Assembly (NCBI GenBank): GCA_004210715.1
Contig: SEDB01000019.1
Span: forward strand, 1-48,017
Direction of reading: 5' to 3'
DNA: 48,017 nt
Origin: Pedobacter sp.
GTDB lineage: Bacteria > Bacteroidota > Bacteroidia > Sphingobacteriales > Sphingobacteriaceae
The translations under genes were made by a program, and so were the position numbers. Under the pieces are notes generated by a model. It saw only the letters and a list, made by a program, of their open reading frames with translations. It did no database searches and had not been told where the DNA came from. Positions 1 to 9,547 of the stretch are shown here, one piece after another. Each line of letters opens with the position of its first letter. Position 1 is the first letter of the stretch.

Positions 1-756
1 CTCCCTTATCTTCGGCGTATTTTTAATGGTAATCAATGCCTCTTCGTGCGCTAACCAATAAATATCTTCAGCACGTTTCATATCAAAAGTGCTGATGGCT
101 CCTAAACCTTTAGGCTCAATCATTACATTGCAAAATTTGACCTTACGCTCCATATCGTGGTTTATCGACATGATTCCCGCTCGCCCCATAAGGTTTGTAA
201 TACCCGTAATTTTATCAACCGGCTTTAAATGGTTGCATGATGATCCAATGATAAAATCACAATCTTCCATTAAAGGCTCAACCGGGAAATTGTTTAAAAT
301 TCCACCGTCTACATACATTTGCCTATCAATCATAATGGGTTTAAATATACCTGGAATGCAGCTTGAAGCATGTATAGCACGAATAAGCGGGCCTCTTGTA
401 AAATAAACCAATCTTCCTTCGCTAAAATTTACAGCGGCTATGGTTAATGGTATTTTTAGTTTTTCAATACTATCTTCAGGGAAGTATTCTTTCAGTATTT
501 GAGCTGTGTTTTCAATATTGATTAATCCTAAAGAACCAACCGCCGGACGAACAAAACGCCATAATTTCGTTTTCAAAAAGATACTCAGCCCTTCTTCTGG
601 ATCTATACCAGCCGCGAAAAAAGCACCAGCAATCGCACCGGCGCTGGTACCGCTTATATGGCTAAAAGTGATGCCCAAATTGCTGAATGCTTTTAAAATC
701 CCTAAATGGGCAATTCCTCTAATTCCTCCGCCTGATAATACGATTCCAACTTTCAT
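1..756 (-). CDS. patatin-like phospholipase family protein (C-terminus truncated by window edge)
   Basis: Reverse-strand reading from ATG at 756: MKVGIVLSGGGIRGIAHLGILKAF...ISGTSAGAIAGA...MYVDGGILNNFPVEPL; patatin GGGxRG, GxSxG and DGG motifs. The + ORFs at 89-406 and 506-760 are antisense to it. Confidence 0.9.
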   Translation of the reverse strand, partial: MKVGIVLSGGGIRGIAHLGILKAFSNLGITFSHISGTSAGAIAGAFFAAGIDPEEGLSIFLKTKLWRFVRPAVGSLGLINIENTAQILKEYFPEDSIEKLKIPLTIAAVNFSEGRLVYFTRGPLIRAIHASSCIPGIFKPIMIDRQMYVDGGILNNFPVEPLMEDCDFIIGSSCNHLKPVDKITGITNLMGRAGIMSINHDMERKVKFCNVMIEPKGLGAISTFDMKRAEDIYWLAHEEALITIKNTPKIRE

Positions 757-853
757 ATAAATGTTAAACGATTTAAATCAGTTTATTGTTTAATTGTTCA
801 TAACCATAACTTTTAAATAACGTGGCTGTCAACTGGAAACTGCCAACTGAAAG

Positions 854-1897
854 TTATTTCTGTTTTGGTTTATATTTAGATTGACTGAGTATTTTTTGAG
901 CATCATTGTCATTCATGAGCTGTTGCAATGTGATTTTAGGGTTTTCAGCCATATATTTTCTTACAATTTGCCAACCCGTCCACACGCCGAGCTTCGGTGC
1001 TGATTCTCGGTTTTCTCCTAATCCTGGCGTAAAGGGTCCTTCAGATAAAAAGACCTGAATTTTCTGGTAATCAGTTTCATAAAGAAAATTATTCTCCAGG
1101 AAATATGCCCAAATATCTCCTTCAAAATTTTGAGTCCATTGCAACTGCTCAGCGGTATAACCAATTTTTGTCGAGTCAGCAATGTTCTCTGGTAAAACCT
1201 GATCCAAGAAGTATAAAATTTTTCCTTGAAAAATCATTTTGGATAACAGGGTTCTGTTTTCGTCTGGCTCAGCAAATAATTCCTCATGTGCATAAGTTTC
1301 AGCCACGCGTGGAACAATATATTCAGGCGTAAACCGTCTTGATAAATACAATGGAACACTCTGTACTATAGCACCATAAAACTTACTGTTCTTGCCTAAA
1401 AACATGTCCAAACCTATTCCCAGATAATTATCGCCAATAGGCATTTGGTAAGCAAAACCAGATACGAAGGATACCATATTAGGAACTTTTGCTTTAGGGT
1501 AGTAATACTTAATGTATTTAAAGGTTTCTGTTAAACCTTCTTCCTGCACCTTTAAACTTGGATAAACACTATCCACTTCTTTGGTTAGATCAGTATAAGC
1601 CTGATCTTTAAATAATGTACTCAGTATTTCTTCATTACTATAATCTGCAGAGCCAACCATTTTGTGGATGTAATCGTCGTAGAAAAAACCGTATTTATTT
1701 GAAAGTGCTGTGTTTGTTGTACTTACATTTTTGTTTTTCGCTGCAAAAAGCTCTTTATCAAAGCGTTCTATTTTGATATCTAATTTAATATCGCTCACAT
1801 CAGGGCGATTACTTTGCTTGCAGGAAATAAATACGACAGCGAAAAGAAAAAATAGATAAATTTGCTTGTGTTTTACGTTATACATCATGTACAACAA
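854..1897 (-). CDS. gldB: gliding motility lipoprotein GldB family
   Basis: 347 aa with lipoprotein signal (VVFISCKQ) and IKIERFDKELF..., typical of GldB; next to nadE. Confidence 0.8.
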   Translation of the reverse strand: MLYMMYNVKHKQIYLFFLFAVVFISCKQSNRPDVSDIKLDIKIERFDKELFAAKNKNVSTTNTALSNKYGFFYDDYIHKMVGSADYSNEEILSTLFKDQAYTDLTKEVDSVYPSLKVQEEGLTETFKYIKYYYPKAKVPNMVSFVSGFAYQMPIGDNYLGIGLDMFLGKNSKFYGAIVQSVPLYLSRRFTPEYIVPRVAETYAHEELFAEPDENRTLLSKMIFQGKILYFLDQVLPENIADSTKIGYTAEQLQWTQNFEGDIWAYFLENNFLYETDYQKIQVFLSEGPFTPGLGENRESAPKLGVWTGWQIVRKYMAENPKITLQQLMNDNDAQKILSQSKYKPKQK

Positions 1898-1914
1898 ATA
1901 TAATCACATAAAAC

Positions 1915-2580
1915 ATGAAAAAAATCTCGACCATTATAATTTTATCTTTTTTAAGTATGGGTGCTTGGGCGCAAAATTTTCCTGTTGCTAATTATGGTTT
2001 TAGGTTAGGTTTAACCGCTACACCAACGATTGGCTGGATTAAGCCCGAGCAGGGAAAAACAGATGGTGTAGGCTTAGGTTTTTCTTACGGACTAATTGGC
2101 GATTTTAATTTCGCACCAAATTATAGTTTCGCAACAGCCTTAACCATTACTTCCATAAATGGTAAAAGTACAGAAGCCAATGTAACGCCTTATCACAGTG
2201 GACCCGTTCCAATCGCTTATGATTTAAAATATAAAATGCAGTATATTGATTTGCCTTTAACTATAAAACTCAAAACAGTCAAAGATGAAGGAAGGCGTTG
2301 GTATGGCCAGTTTGGGCTTTCAAATTCATTTAACATCAGTGCAAAACAAGATGCTAAAAATGGAAATTCTGTTGTTGCAGACAATCTTAAAATAACAGAC
2401 TACACAAAATTTTATCGTGCTGGTTTAATTATTGGTGGTGGCGGGGAGTTTGATATTTCTGGCAATGCAAGTATATTGGCAGGGTTAACCTATAACAACG
2501 GCTTTACAAATATTACTTCAGATAAAAGTAGAGATGTTAGAAGTCATTACTTAGCACTTAACTTTGGTGTATTCTTCTAA
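1915..2580 (+). CDS. outer membrane beta-barrel protein (PorT-like family)
   Basis: Signal peptide (MKKISTIIILSFLSMGAWAQ), alternating beta-strand pattern, C-terminal aromatic residues. Confidence 0.65.
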   Translation: MKKISTIIILSFLSMGAWAQNFPVANYGFRLGLTATPTIGWIKPEQGKTDGVGLGFSYGLIGDFNFAPNYSFATALTITSINGKSTEANVTPYHSGPVPIAYDLKYKMQYIDLPLTIKLKTVKDEGRRWYGQFGLSNSFNISAKQDAKNGNSVVADNLKITDYTKFYRAGLIIGGGGEFDISGNASILAGLTYNNGFTNITSDKSRDVRSHYLALNFGVFF

Positions 2581-2674
2581 CAGTTTTTATATTACCATTG
2601 AGGTCATTACTAATTTGTAATAAATCTAAAAACTATCACACAATAGCTGATTTTTAATACTCGATTAATAAACT

Positions 2675-4315
2675 ATGAAAATAGCGCTTGCACAACTTAA
2701 TTATCACATTGGTAACTTTGAAACCAATACAAAAAAGATAACCGAACATATTCAATTGGCCAAAGAAAAAGGTGCCGACTTGGTTGTGTTCGCAGAACTC
2801 GCTATTTGTGGTTATCCTCCACGAGATTATCTGGAATTTGATGAATTTATATCACTTTGTGAAAATGCTGCGCAAGAAATTGCCAAACATTGCTTAGATA
2901 TTGCCTGTATCGTTGGTTTACCGATAAGAAACGATATCCTGCAAGGCAAAGATTTGTTTAATGCCGCTTATTTTATTGAAGATGGCTTAGTGAAAGCAAT
3001 TGCTAAAAAAGCGTTGTTGCCCACGTATGATGTGTTTGACGAATATCGTTATTTTGAGCCCGCTACAAGTTTTAAATGTATCGATTTTAAGGGAAAGAAA
3101 ATCGCGTTAACCATTTGTGAGGATTTGTGGAATATCAATGATAATCCTTTGTATGTTTCAAATCCGATGGATGAATTGATTAAGGAACAGCCAGATGTGA
3201 TGATCAATATTGCCGCTTCGCCATTTTCTTATACACATGATGATGAACGGATTCAGGTTTTAGCAGATAACGCTAAAAAATACAATCTACCAGTTTTTTA
3301 TGTAAACCAGGTTGGTGCGCAAACCGAAATTATATTCGATGGCGGTTCATTGGTTTTTGATGCCGATGGAACAATGAAGGCTGAAATGAAATATTTTGAG
3401 GAAGATCTTCAGGTATTTGATTTGGCTGAAGTGGAAAATGTGCGCAATAAATATCCTCAACCTGAACGATTAACAGATATTGAGCAAATTCATAATGCCT
3501 TAATTTTAGGAATAAAAGATTATTTCAATAAATCGGGTTTCAAAAAAGCAGTTTTGGGCTTGTCTGGCGGGATTGATTCGGCGGTGGTTTGTGCTTTGGC
3601 ATGTCGTGCATTAGGGGCAGAAAATGTGATGTCGGTTTTAATGCCTTCAAAGTTTTCATCCGATCATTCTGTACAGGATGCACTGGATTTGGTAAACAAT
3701 ATTGGCTGCCTGCATGAAATCATTCCAATTAAAGAAGTTGCAGAAGCTTTCGACAATATCCTGGAGCCAGCTTTTAAAGGCTTGCCCTTTAATCTCGCCG
3801 AAGAAAATATTCAGGCCCGTATTCGCGGTATTATCAATATGGCGATGAGCAATAAATTTGGTTATATTTTACTAAACACTTCAAATAAAAGCGAGTGTGC
3901 GGTAGGCTATGGTACTTTATATGGCGACATGTGTGGTGCAATTGGTGTAATCGGCGATGTATATAAAACTCAGGTTTTTGAATTGGCAAAATACATCAAT
4001 AAAGAAAGGGAAATTATCCCAATCAATACCATTGTAAAACCGCCTTCGGCTGAATTGAGGCCTGATCAAAAAGATTCTGACTCCTTACCTGATTACGATA
4101 TTTTAGATAAAATCTTGTATCAGCATATTGAGCAAAAAAAGGGTTCAAAGGCAATTATGGCTCAAGGTTTTGATGAAGCACTGGTAACGAGAATTTTGAA
4201 AATGGTTAATGTTGCAGAATTTAAGCGTTATCAAACACCTCCAATTCTTCGGGTTTCTCCAAAAGCATTTGGAATGGGCCGGAGAATGCCGATAGTTGGC
4301 AAACATTTGATATAA
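2675..4315 (+). CDS. nadE: NAD+ synthase (glutamine-hydrolysing)
   Basis: N-terminal nitrilase-like domain (MKIALAQLNYHIGNF) and C-terminal synthetase with LGLSGGIDSAVVCALA PP-loop. Confidence 0.97.
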   Translation: MKIALAQLNYHIGNFETNTKKITEHIQLAKEKGADLVVFAELAICGYPPRDYLEFDEFISLCENAAQEIAKHCLDIACIVGLPIRNDILQGKDLFNAAYFIEDGLVKAIAKKALLPTYDVFDEYRYFEPATSFKCIDFKGKKIALTICEDLWNINDNPLYVSNPMDELIKEQPDVMINIAASPFSYTHDDERIQVLADNAKKYNLPVFYVNQVGAQTEIIFDGGSLVFDADGTMKAEMKYFEEDLQVFDLAEVENVRNKYPQPERLTDIEQIHNALILGIKDYFNKSGFKKAVLGLSGGIDSAVVCALACRALGAENVMSVLMPSKFSSDHSVQDALDLVNNIGCLHEIIPIKEVAEAFDNILEPAFKGLPFNLAEENIQARIRGIINMAMSNKFGYILLNTSNKSECAVGYGTLYGDMCGAIGVIGDVYKTQVFELAKYINKEREIIPINTIVKPPSAELRPDQKDSDSLPDYDILDKILYQHIEQKKGSKAIMAQGFDEALVTRILKMVNVAEFKRYQTPPILRVSPKAFGMGRRMPIVGKHLI

Positions 4316-4395
4316 GTCAATAAATTGTATATTCTTTGTGCATGTATTTAATAATGAGTAAATTGCGGTGTAATTGACATCCCAATCTCTCTATT

Positions 4396-5079
4396 ATGTT
4401 TACTAATCCCAATCTTACCGCTGAAATGTGCAGTAAGGTTAGTGCGCACATCCCGACTTTCAACAACATGCCAGGTGTTGTTATTATACACGATCTTCGT
4501 GATTGGTCTATTGCCTATATGTCTGAGAATGGCTTGAAGCAATTAGGTGCTACTTTAGAAGAAATATGCGCCTTGCCAAACGATATTTATCATGCGAGAT
4601 ATTTCAATGCCGATGATGCAATGGACTATGTACCTAAAATCGGTGCTTTAATGCAACGTAACCAGGATGATGAAACCGTGAGCTTTTATCAGCAAATCAG
4701 ATTTCCGGGTTCACAGGAGTGGCATTGGTATTTATCGAGCATTAAAATTTTTATGCGCAATGAAACGCAGCAACCTTTAATGACCATTACCATTTCCATA
4801 CCGGTTGACGCCATGCACCACATGGTTAATAAAGCAGAAAGAAATCTGGAAGAAAACAATTTTTCGAGAAGTCACTATGATGATTTTTTGCGTTTAAGTA
4901 GGCGTGAAAAAACAATTCTTCGTGAAATGGCTTTGGGCAAAAGTTCGATTGAAATTGCCAATTTGCTTTGCATTTCGTCAACTACGGTTGATACGCATAG
5001 AAGGAACATTCGCGAGAAATTAAACACTAAATCCTCTTTTGAGATATCTAAATACGCAAGGGCTTTCGATCTGATTTGA
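4396..5079 (+). CDS. LuxR-family transcriptional regulator with PAS-like N-terminus
   Basis: C-terminal LSRREKTILREMALGKSSIEIANLLCISSTTVDTHRRNIREKL is a LuxR/GerE HTH. Confidence 0.88.
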   Translation: MFTNPNLTAEMCSKVSAHIPTFNNMPGVVIIHDLRDWSIAYMSENGLKQLGATLEEICALPNDIYHARYFNADDAMDYVPKIGALMQRNQDDETVSFYQQIRFPGSQEWHWYLSSIKIFMRNETQQPLMTITISIPVDAMHHMVNKAERNLEENNFSRSHYDDFLRLSRREKTILREMALGKSSIEIANLLCISSTTVDTHRRNIREKLNTKSSFEISKYARAFDLI

Positions 5080-5117
5080 AATTCAGCTTGTCAAAATGAT
5101 TAACAAGCTGAATTTTT
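5079..5117. terminator. bidirectional intrinsic terminator between convergent genes
   Basis: AAATTCAGCTTGT (5079-5091) and ACAAGCTGAATTT (5103-5115) form a 13-bp inverted repeat with flanking T/A tracts. Confidence 0.8.
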
Positions 5118-5123
5118 TATGCA

Positions 5124-5540
5124 TTATGCTAATGTGGCATCAACAGTAATTGATGTATTTAATAGTTTCGAGATCGGGCAGTTTTTTTCTGCATCAGCTA
5201 CCAGTTCATCAAATTTTTCCTGAGATAATTCAGGTACTTCAGCAGTTAAAGTTAAGTGCGACTCAACAATTTCTCCCTTTGATGGATCAAGATTGATTTC
5301 ACATTTTGTTTCCAGTTTTGTAGCAGTAAAACCAGCTTCGGCTAAGTTAGCTGAAAGTTTCATGGTAAAGCAGCCTGCATGTGCAGCAGCAATTAATTCT
5401 TCGGGATTGGTACCAACACCCTCAGCAAAACGAGAATTGAATGAATATTGAGTATCATTTAATGTGGTGCTTTGCGTGGTTAATTTGCCAGCGCCTTCTT
5501 TAATAGAACCTTGCCATACGGCTGTTGCATTTCTTTTCAT
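5124..5540 (-). CDS. OsmC family protein (organic hydroperoxide reductase-like)
   Basis: [18 protein letters not shown]...[21 protein letters not shown]; OsmC signature. Confidence 0.92.
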   Translation of the reverse strand: MKRNATAVWQGSIKEGAGKLTTQSTTLNDTQYSFNSRFAEGVGTNPEELIAAAHAGCFTMKLSANLAEAGFTATKLETKCEINLDPSKGEIVESHLTLTAEVPELSQEKFDELVADAEKNCPISKLLNTSITVDATLA

Positions 5541-5626
5541 GTTAAATTTATTTTTTGTTGAGATTAGATTTCTAACAATAAATATAACCTAATGTTTGTA
5601 TATAGAATGCAATTATTCGTTAACAA

Positions 5627-6175
5627 TTAATGAAGTTTATCACTTGCATTTTCTGTTGGGTCTGATTCAATTGTCGTTCTTGTACTTTTAAAAGATTGGA
5701 TAAGCAATATACCTACTCCAATCATAATCGAAATGTCTGCAATGTTAAATACCCCTGTTTCAAAAATGTGGAAATCCATGTGCATGAAATCGGTTACTGA
5801 GCCGTGAACAATTCGATCGTACAAATTGCCTATTCCACCACCAATCAAAAAGCATAAAGCAATTTGCATACTGCTTGGTAGGTTAGGTTTCGAAAAAAGG
5901 TAATATAGGCCATAACCTAAAAATAATAAGGGTAAGCCTGTCAAAATAATCAACCGGAAAATATACGGCATATTATCGCCCAAGCTTAAGAATGCACCAC
6001 TATTTTCTACTTTAGTAAGGGTAAAAAAATCTTTAATCAACACAATGTGTTCATAATCTGAAATCTCAATACGAACAATAAATTTAGAAATTTGATCAAA
6101 TGCAATATTTAAAACCAGCATGATCAAGAGGAAACCCCAAGTATAGTTTTTATGATAAGTTATTTCTTTATCCAT
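5627..6175 (-). CDS. lspA: lipoprotein signal peptidase (signal peptidase II)
   Basis: FDQISKFIV, KVENSGAFLSLG, GGGIGNLYDRIVHGSVTDF, FNIADISI motifs. Confidence 0.96.
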   Translation of the reverse strand: MDKEITYHKNYTWGFLLIMLVLNIAFDQISKFIVRIEISDYEHIVLIKDFFTLTKVENSGAFLSLGDNMPYIFRLIILTGLPLLFLGYGLYYLFSKPNLPSSMQIALCFLIGGGIGNLYDRIVHGSVTDFMHMDFHIFETGVFNIADISIMIGVGILLIQSFKSTRTTIESDPTENASDKLH

Positions 6176-7776
6176 TTTTTGTACGGAATAATTAAAGCTA
6201 AAATAATTGCCATTGCAGATAATAATTTGGCAATTACATCGCCACTTTTTACGTAAAAGGTTATTTCATCGTTAAGGTTGATGTCGCCTTTTAATGCTGT
6301 TCTGGTCCACCATTTGGTGTTTTGTGTTACATCTCCACGTTGATTGATAAAACAAGAAATACCTGTATTTGCAGACCTGGCAACATCCCGGTGGGTTTCG
6401 ATGGCTCTTAGTTTTGCATACAATTCATGCTGATCTTTGCCCGAGGTATTTCCCCACCATCCATCATTGGTAATAATAGCAATAAACTGTGCGCCATCTT
6501 TAACCTGCTGACCGATCCAATCTCCCCACAAGCTTTCATAACAAACTACAGGTGCCGCACCAATACCACTTTGAGCGTATAAAACACTGGGTTTTTCTTG
6601 CCAGCCCCAACCGCTTACACTACCCCCGAGTTCAGAGAAAATACCATCCATAAAAGAAAATACCTTAGGAAAGGGCATTTTTTCAGCACCTGGTACTAAT
6701 TTTGACTTATGGTAAAATTGAATATTTGCTGAGTTTTCCAACTGCATTGCAGTGTTAAAATTATCCCAATATTGTTTGGTAGGTTCGTCATATTTGGCAG
6801 AAACTGTTCGCTTATCTGGATAGATTTTTATAGTTTCTATACCTGTAATCAATGAACTATTTTTGTATTTATCTAAAAAAAGCTGCAGATCAGTAATCTC
6901 AGGATAGGTTCTGATTTTATCTTCATCGGCATAAATTGGTAATGCTGTTTCTGGCCAAATGAAATATTCTGTATTGGGTTGCGCCAATGAATCAGACAAA
7001 TGCGTTAATATCTGAATTTGCTGGGAAGGAGGAATATCGCTAAGTTTTTTATAAGGATCGATATTGGGTTGTACAATTACGACATTACTGGGAGTGCCTT
7101 GTTGTTCGGCAGAAAAATACTTTGTGAGTGATATGCCCATTGGAATGATCACTACTGCGCCCCAGATTCCAATCGCTCTGAATTTGAGATATCCTGTTTG
7201 TGATTTGAGTTTTTTGTAAGCTTCAAAAGCCAATATATTACTAGCTAAAATCCAAAGTGAGCCACCGTAAATACCGGTGTAGTCATACCATTGAGCTAAC
7301 TGATGCATGCCAGCCAGGCCATTTCCTAAAGTCATCCAGGGGAAAGCTAAATCCCAGGTCTGTTGTAAATACTCCAGGGCTATGTAAAAAGCAACAAGCC
7401 CAAGGTAGGCTATATTTTTGTTTGTGTATCTACTCAGTCTATAAAATAGCCAAAAAGCGCTCGTCATTAGAAAGGCGCCCAAGCCATAAGGAATTAATGA
7501 AACAGGAATGGCAACGAAAGGTCCGTTATAGGCTTTGATCGCATTATATACCCAATAAGTGGATGCTGTATTCCATAAAAGAAACGTGAGGCCGGCTGTA
7601 AGAAAAACCCTTCTTCCTCTCTTCTTTAAATCGCTTTCAAAAATCGAATTAAGCCCAATAAACAAAGGTACTAATGCAATGAGTAGTAGTGGTGTTGTGA
7701 AAGGCATTGGAGGCCAAGCCAGCCAAAGTAAAAATGCGCTTAAAAGGGCGAGAAGGTAAGATTGTTTTTTGTTCAT
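6160..7776 (-). CDS. lnt: apolipoprotein N-acyltransferase
   Basis: Multiple N-terminal TM segments followed by a nitrilase domain (WPETALP, VVCYESLWGDWI, NDGWWGNTSG, RANTGIS-like). Confidence 0.95.
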   Translation of the reverse strand: MNKKQSYLLALLSAFLLWLAWPPMPFTTPLLLIALVPLFIGLNSIFESDLKKRGRRVFLTAGLTFLLWNTASTYWVYNAIKAYNGPFVAIPVSLIPYGLGAFLMTSAFWLFYRLSRYTNKNIAYLGLVAFYIALEYLQQTWDLAFPWMTLGNGLAGMHQLAQWYDYTGIYGGSLWILASNILAFEAYKKLKSQTGYLKFRAIGIWGAVVIIPMGISLTKYFSAEQQGTPSNVVIVQPNIDPYKKLSDIPPSQQIQILTHLSDSLAQPNTEYFIWPETALPIYADEDKIRTYPEITDLQLFLDKYKNSSLITGIETIKIYPDKRTVSAKYDEPTKQYWDNFNTAMQLENSANIQFYHKSKLVPGAEKMPFPKVFSFMDGIFSELGGSVSGWGWQEKPSVLYAQSGIGAAPVVCYESLWGDWIGQQVKDGAQFIAIITNDGWWGNTSGKDQHELYAKLRAIETHRDVARSANTGISCFINQRGDVTQNTKWWTRTALKGDINLNDEITFYVKSGDVIAKLLSAMAIILALIIPYKKWIKK

Positions 7777-7989
7777 TGCATATTATTGGAAAAGCAAATA
7801 AGGGAGATTGAAAATGGAAATAACAAATAGAGAATTGGAAATAGAGAATAGTAAAGTGACATTAGTTGCAAAGCTATTCACTATTTCCGCTCTTTAAAAA
7901 AGATAGTTTTAAGATATCTTCCACTGCCAGTTTCTTTAACAGATTAAAATGTTGCCTACTAACTATTTCCCATTCACTATTCCCCAATC

Positions 7990-8643
7990 TTATAAACTAT
8001 CTAAAATAGCTCCTTTTTTAGCTTCGTATTCTTCTTGAGTAATCAAGTGTTTATCATACAAAGTTTTAAGTTTACGTAATTTCAAAGTAGTTTCATCTTC
8101 TGGCTCTTCTATCACTTCAGCAATTTGAATCGGCTCAGGTTCTACTATAGGAGCAGGAGATTCGATTGATGTGAAATCTGCAAAAGGTTGAGGTGCTGGC
8201 TGAGCTGGTGCAGCCGCTCTATCTTCTTCCAGTTTTTGCTGGCGCAGAGTTTCTTTATGATCCTCCAACTGTTCGTTCGCCGCCTGGTATAATTTCCTTG
8301 CCTGTGTTTTGGGAATAAATTCGGTAACAATATTTTCGCCCGTTTGTGGCACACAAATAAATTTAGAACCGAATAACTCTTCTTTAAAGGAAACCTCTTT
8401 AATGTTTTTTAAGGAAATGTCTTTAAAATTCATGGTTAAACCCAGATTTCCAGGCTCGCAGTAAAAAATACGTTTGTTGGTCACTGCAATACTATCCGGT
8501 AATAAGTTTACAGCAGGTTTTTTTTGTACTGCTAAATATAAAATTTCTTCGCCAGTAGTTAAAAGGTCGTTAAGTTTTCCGATCACTTTCTCAACCGCTT
8601 TTGGGTCTTGCTCGTCACTTAAAAATCTATCTATGCTAATCAT
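7990..8643 (-). CDS. PH domain-containing protein with C-terminal SHOCT domain
   Basis: AVTNKRIFYCEPG...MNFKDISLKNIKEV (bacterial PH) and LRKLKTLYDKHLITQEEYEAKKGAILDSL (SHOCT). Confidence 0.8.
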   Translation of the reverse strand: MISIDRFLSDEQDPKAVEKVIGKLNDLLTTGEEILYLAVQKKPAVNLLPDSIAVTNKRIFYCEPGNLGLTMNFKDISLKNIKEVSFKEELFGSKFICVPQTGENIVTEFIPKTQARKLYQAANEQLEDHKETLRQQKLEEDRAAAPAQPAPQPFADFTSIESPAPIVEPEPIQIAEVIEEPEDETTLKLRKLKTLYDKHLITQEEYEAKKGAILDSL

Positions 8644-8681
8644 AATGTTATTTAAAGTTGATTATTGTTAATTTAAAGATG

Positions 8682-9392
8682 CTAATCTTCTACTTCATCG
8701 TATTTGTTTTTACTCTTTGTTGCGGTTTTCCCTGCAATGCAAATTACAAATTCTCCTTTTAAAGTATTGTGCTCGAAATGTGATTTTATTTCTACCAACG
8801 TTCCGCGAACGGTTTCCTCAAACATTTTAGTCAATTCTCTGCTCACTGATGCTTGCCTGTCGGTTCCTAAATATTGAGAAAATTCTTCCAGAGTTTTTAA
8901 TAAACGGTGTGGACTTTCGTAAAGTATAATGGTACGCTCTTCTTCGGCTAACTTTTTAAATTTTGTTTGTCTGCCCTTTTTTACTGGCAGAAATCCCTCA
9001 AAACAAAAGGCATCAGCGGGTAAACCCGAATTAACCAAAGCAGGCACAAAAGCTGTGGCACCTGGTAAACACTCTACCGGAATATCATTTTTTATCGCTT
9101 CGCGAACCAGGAAAAAACCAGGATCTGAAATAGCAGGCGTTCCAGCATCTGAAATCAAAGCGATTTTTTGTCCTTCTTGTAAAAACTTAATGATTTCTGA
9201 GGTTGCCTTATGTTCGTTATGCTGATGATGAGAAAAAACACGTTTATCAATACCGAAATGTTTCAGCATAGGTGCACTTGTTCGGGTATCTTCAGCCAGT
9301 ATTAAATCACATTCCTTCAAAATCCGGATCGCCCTAAAGGTCATGTCTTCCAGATTGCCTATTGGCGTAGGTACGAGAAATAGTTTGCCCAT
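8682..9392 (-). CDS. rsmI: 16S rRNA (cytidine(1402)-2'-O)-methyltransferase
   Basis: MGKLFLVPTPIGNLEDMTFRAIRIL...AEDTRTSAPMLKHFGI...ISDAGTPAISDPGF. Confidence 0.96.
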   Translation of the reverse strand: MGKLFLVPTPIGNLEDMTFRAIRILKECDLILAEDTRTSAPMLKHFGIDKRVFSHHQHNEHKATSEIIKFLQEGQKIALISDAGTPAISDPGFFLVREAIKNDIPVECLPGATAFVPALVNSGLPADAFCFEGFLPVKKGRQTKFKKLAEEERTIILYESPHRLLKTLEEFSQYLGTDRQASVSRELTKMFEETVRGTLVEIKSHFEHNTLKGEFVICIAGKTATKSKNKYDEVED

Positions 9393-9524
9393 TTGATTTT
9401 AGATTTTAGATTTCCGAATCATGATTGCCATACGTGCAGTTAAATTTGAAATTTCTATTTGCAGATCTGATTGACCATAGGCATAAAAATCTAAAATCGT
9501 AACTCGTAATTCGTAATTCAATCT

Positions 9525-9532
9525 TATCTTTG
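9525..9532 (+). promoter_or_regulatory. candidate Bacteroidota -7 box upstream of serS
   Basis: TATCTTTG matches TAnnTTTG, ending 15 nt before the serS ATG. Confidence 0.6.
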
Positions 9533-9547
9533 TAAAAAAATTAAATA

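Noticed and set aside
89-760. Plus-strand ORFs 89-406 and 506-760
   Set aside because: Antisense to the patatin gene, whose reverse reading has clear catalytic motifs.
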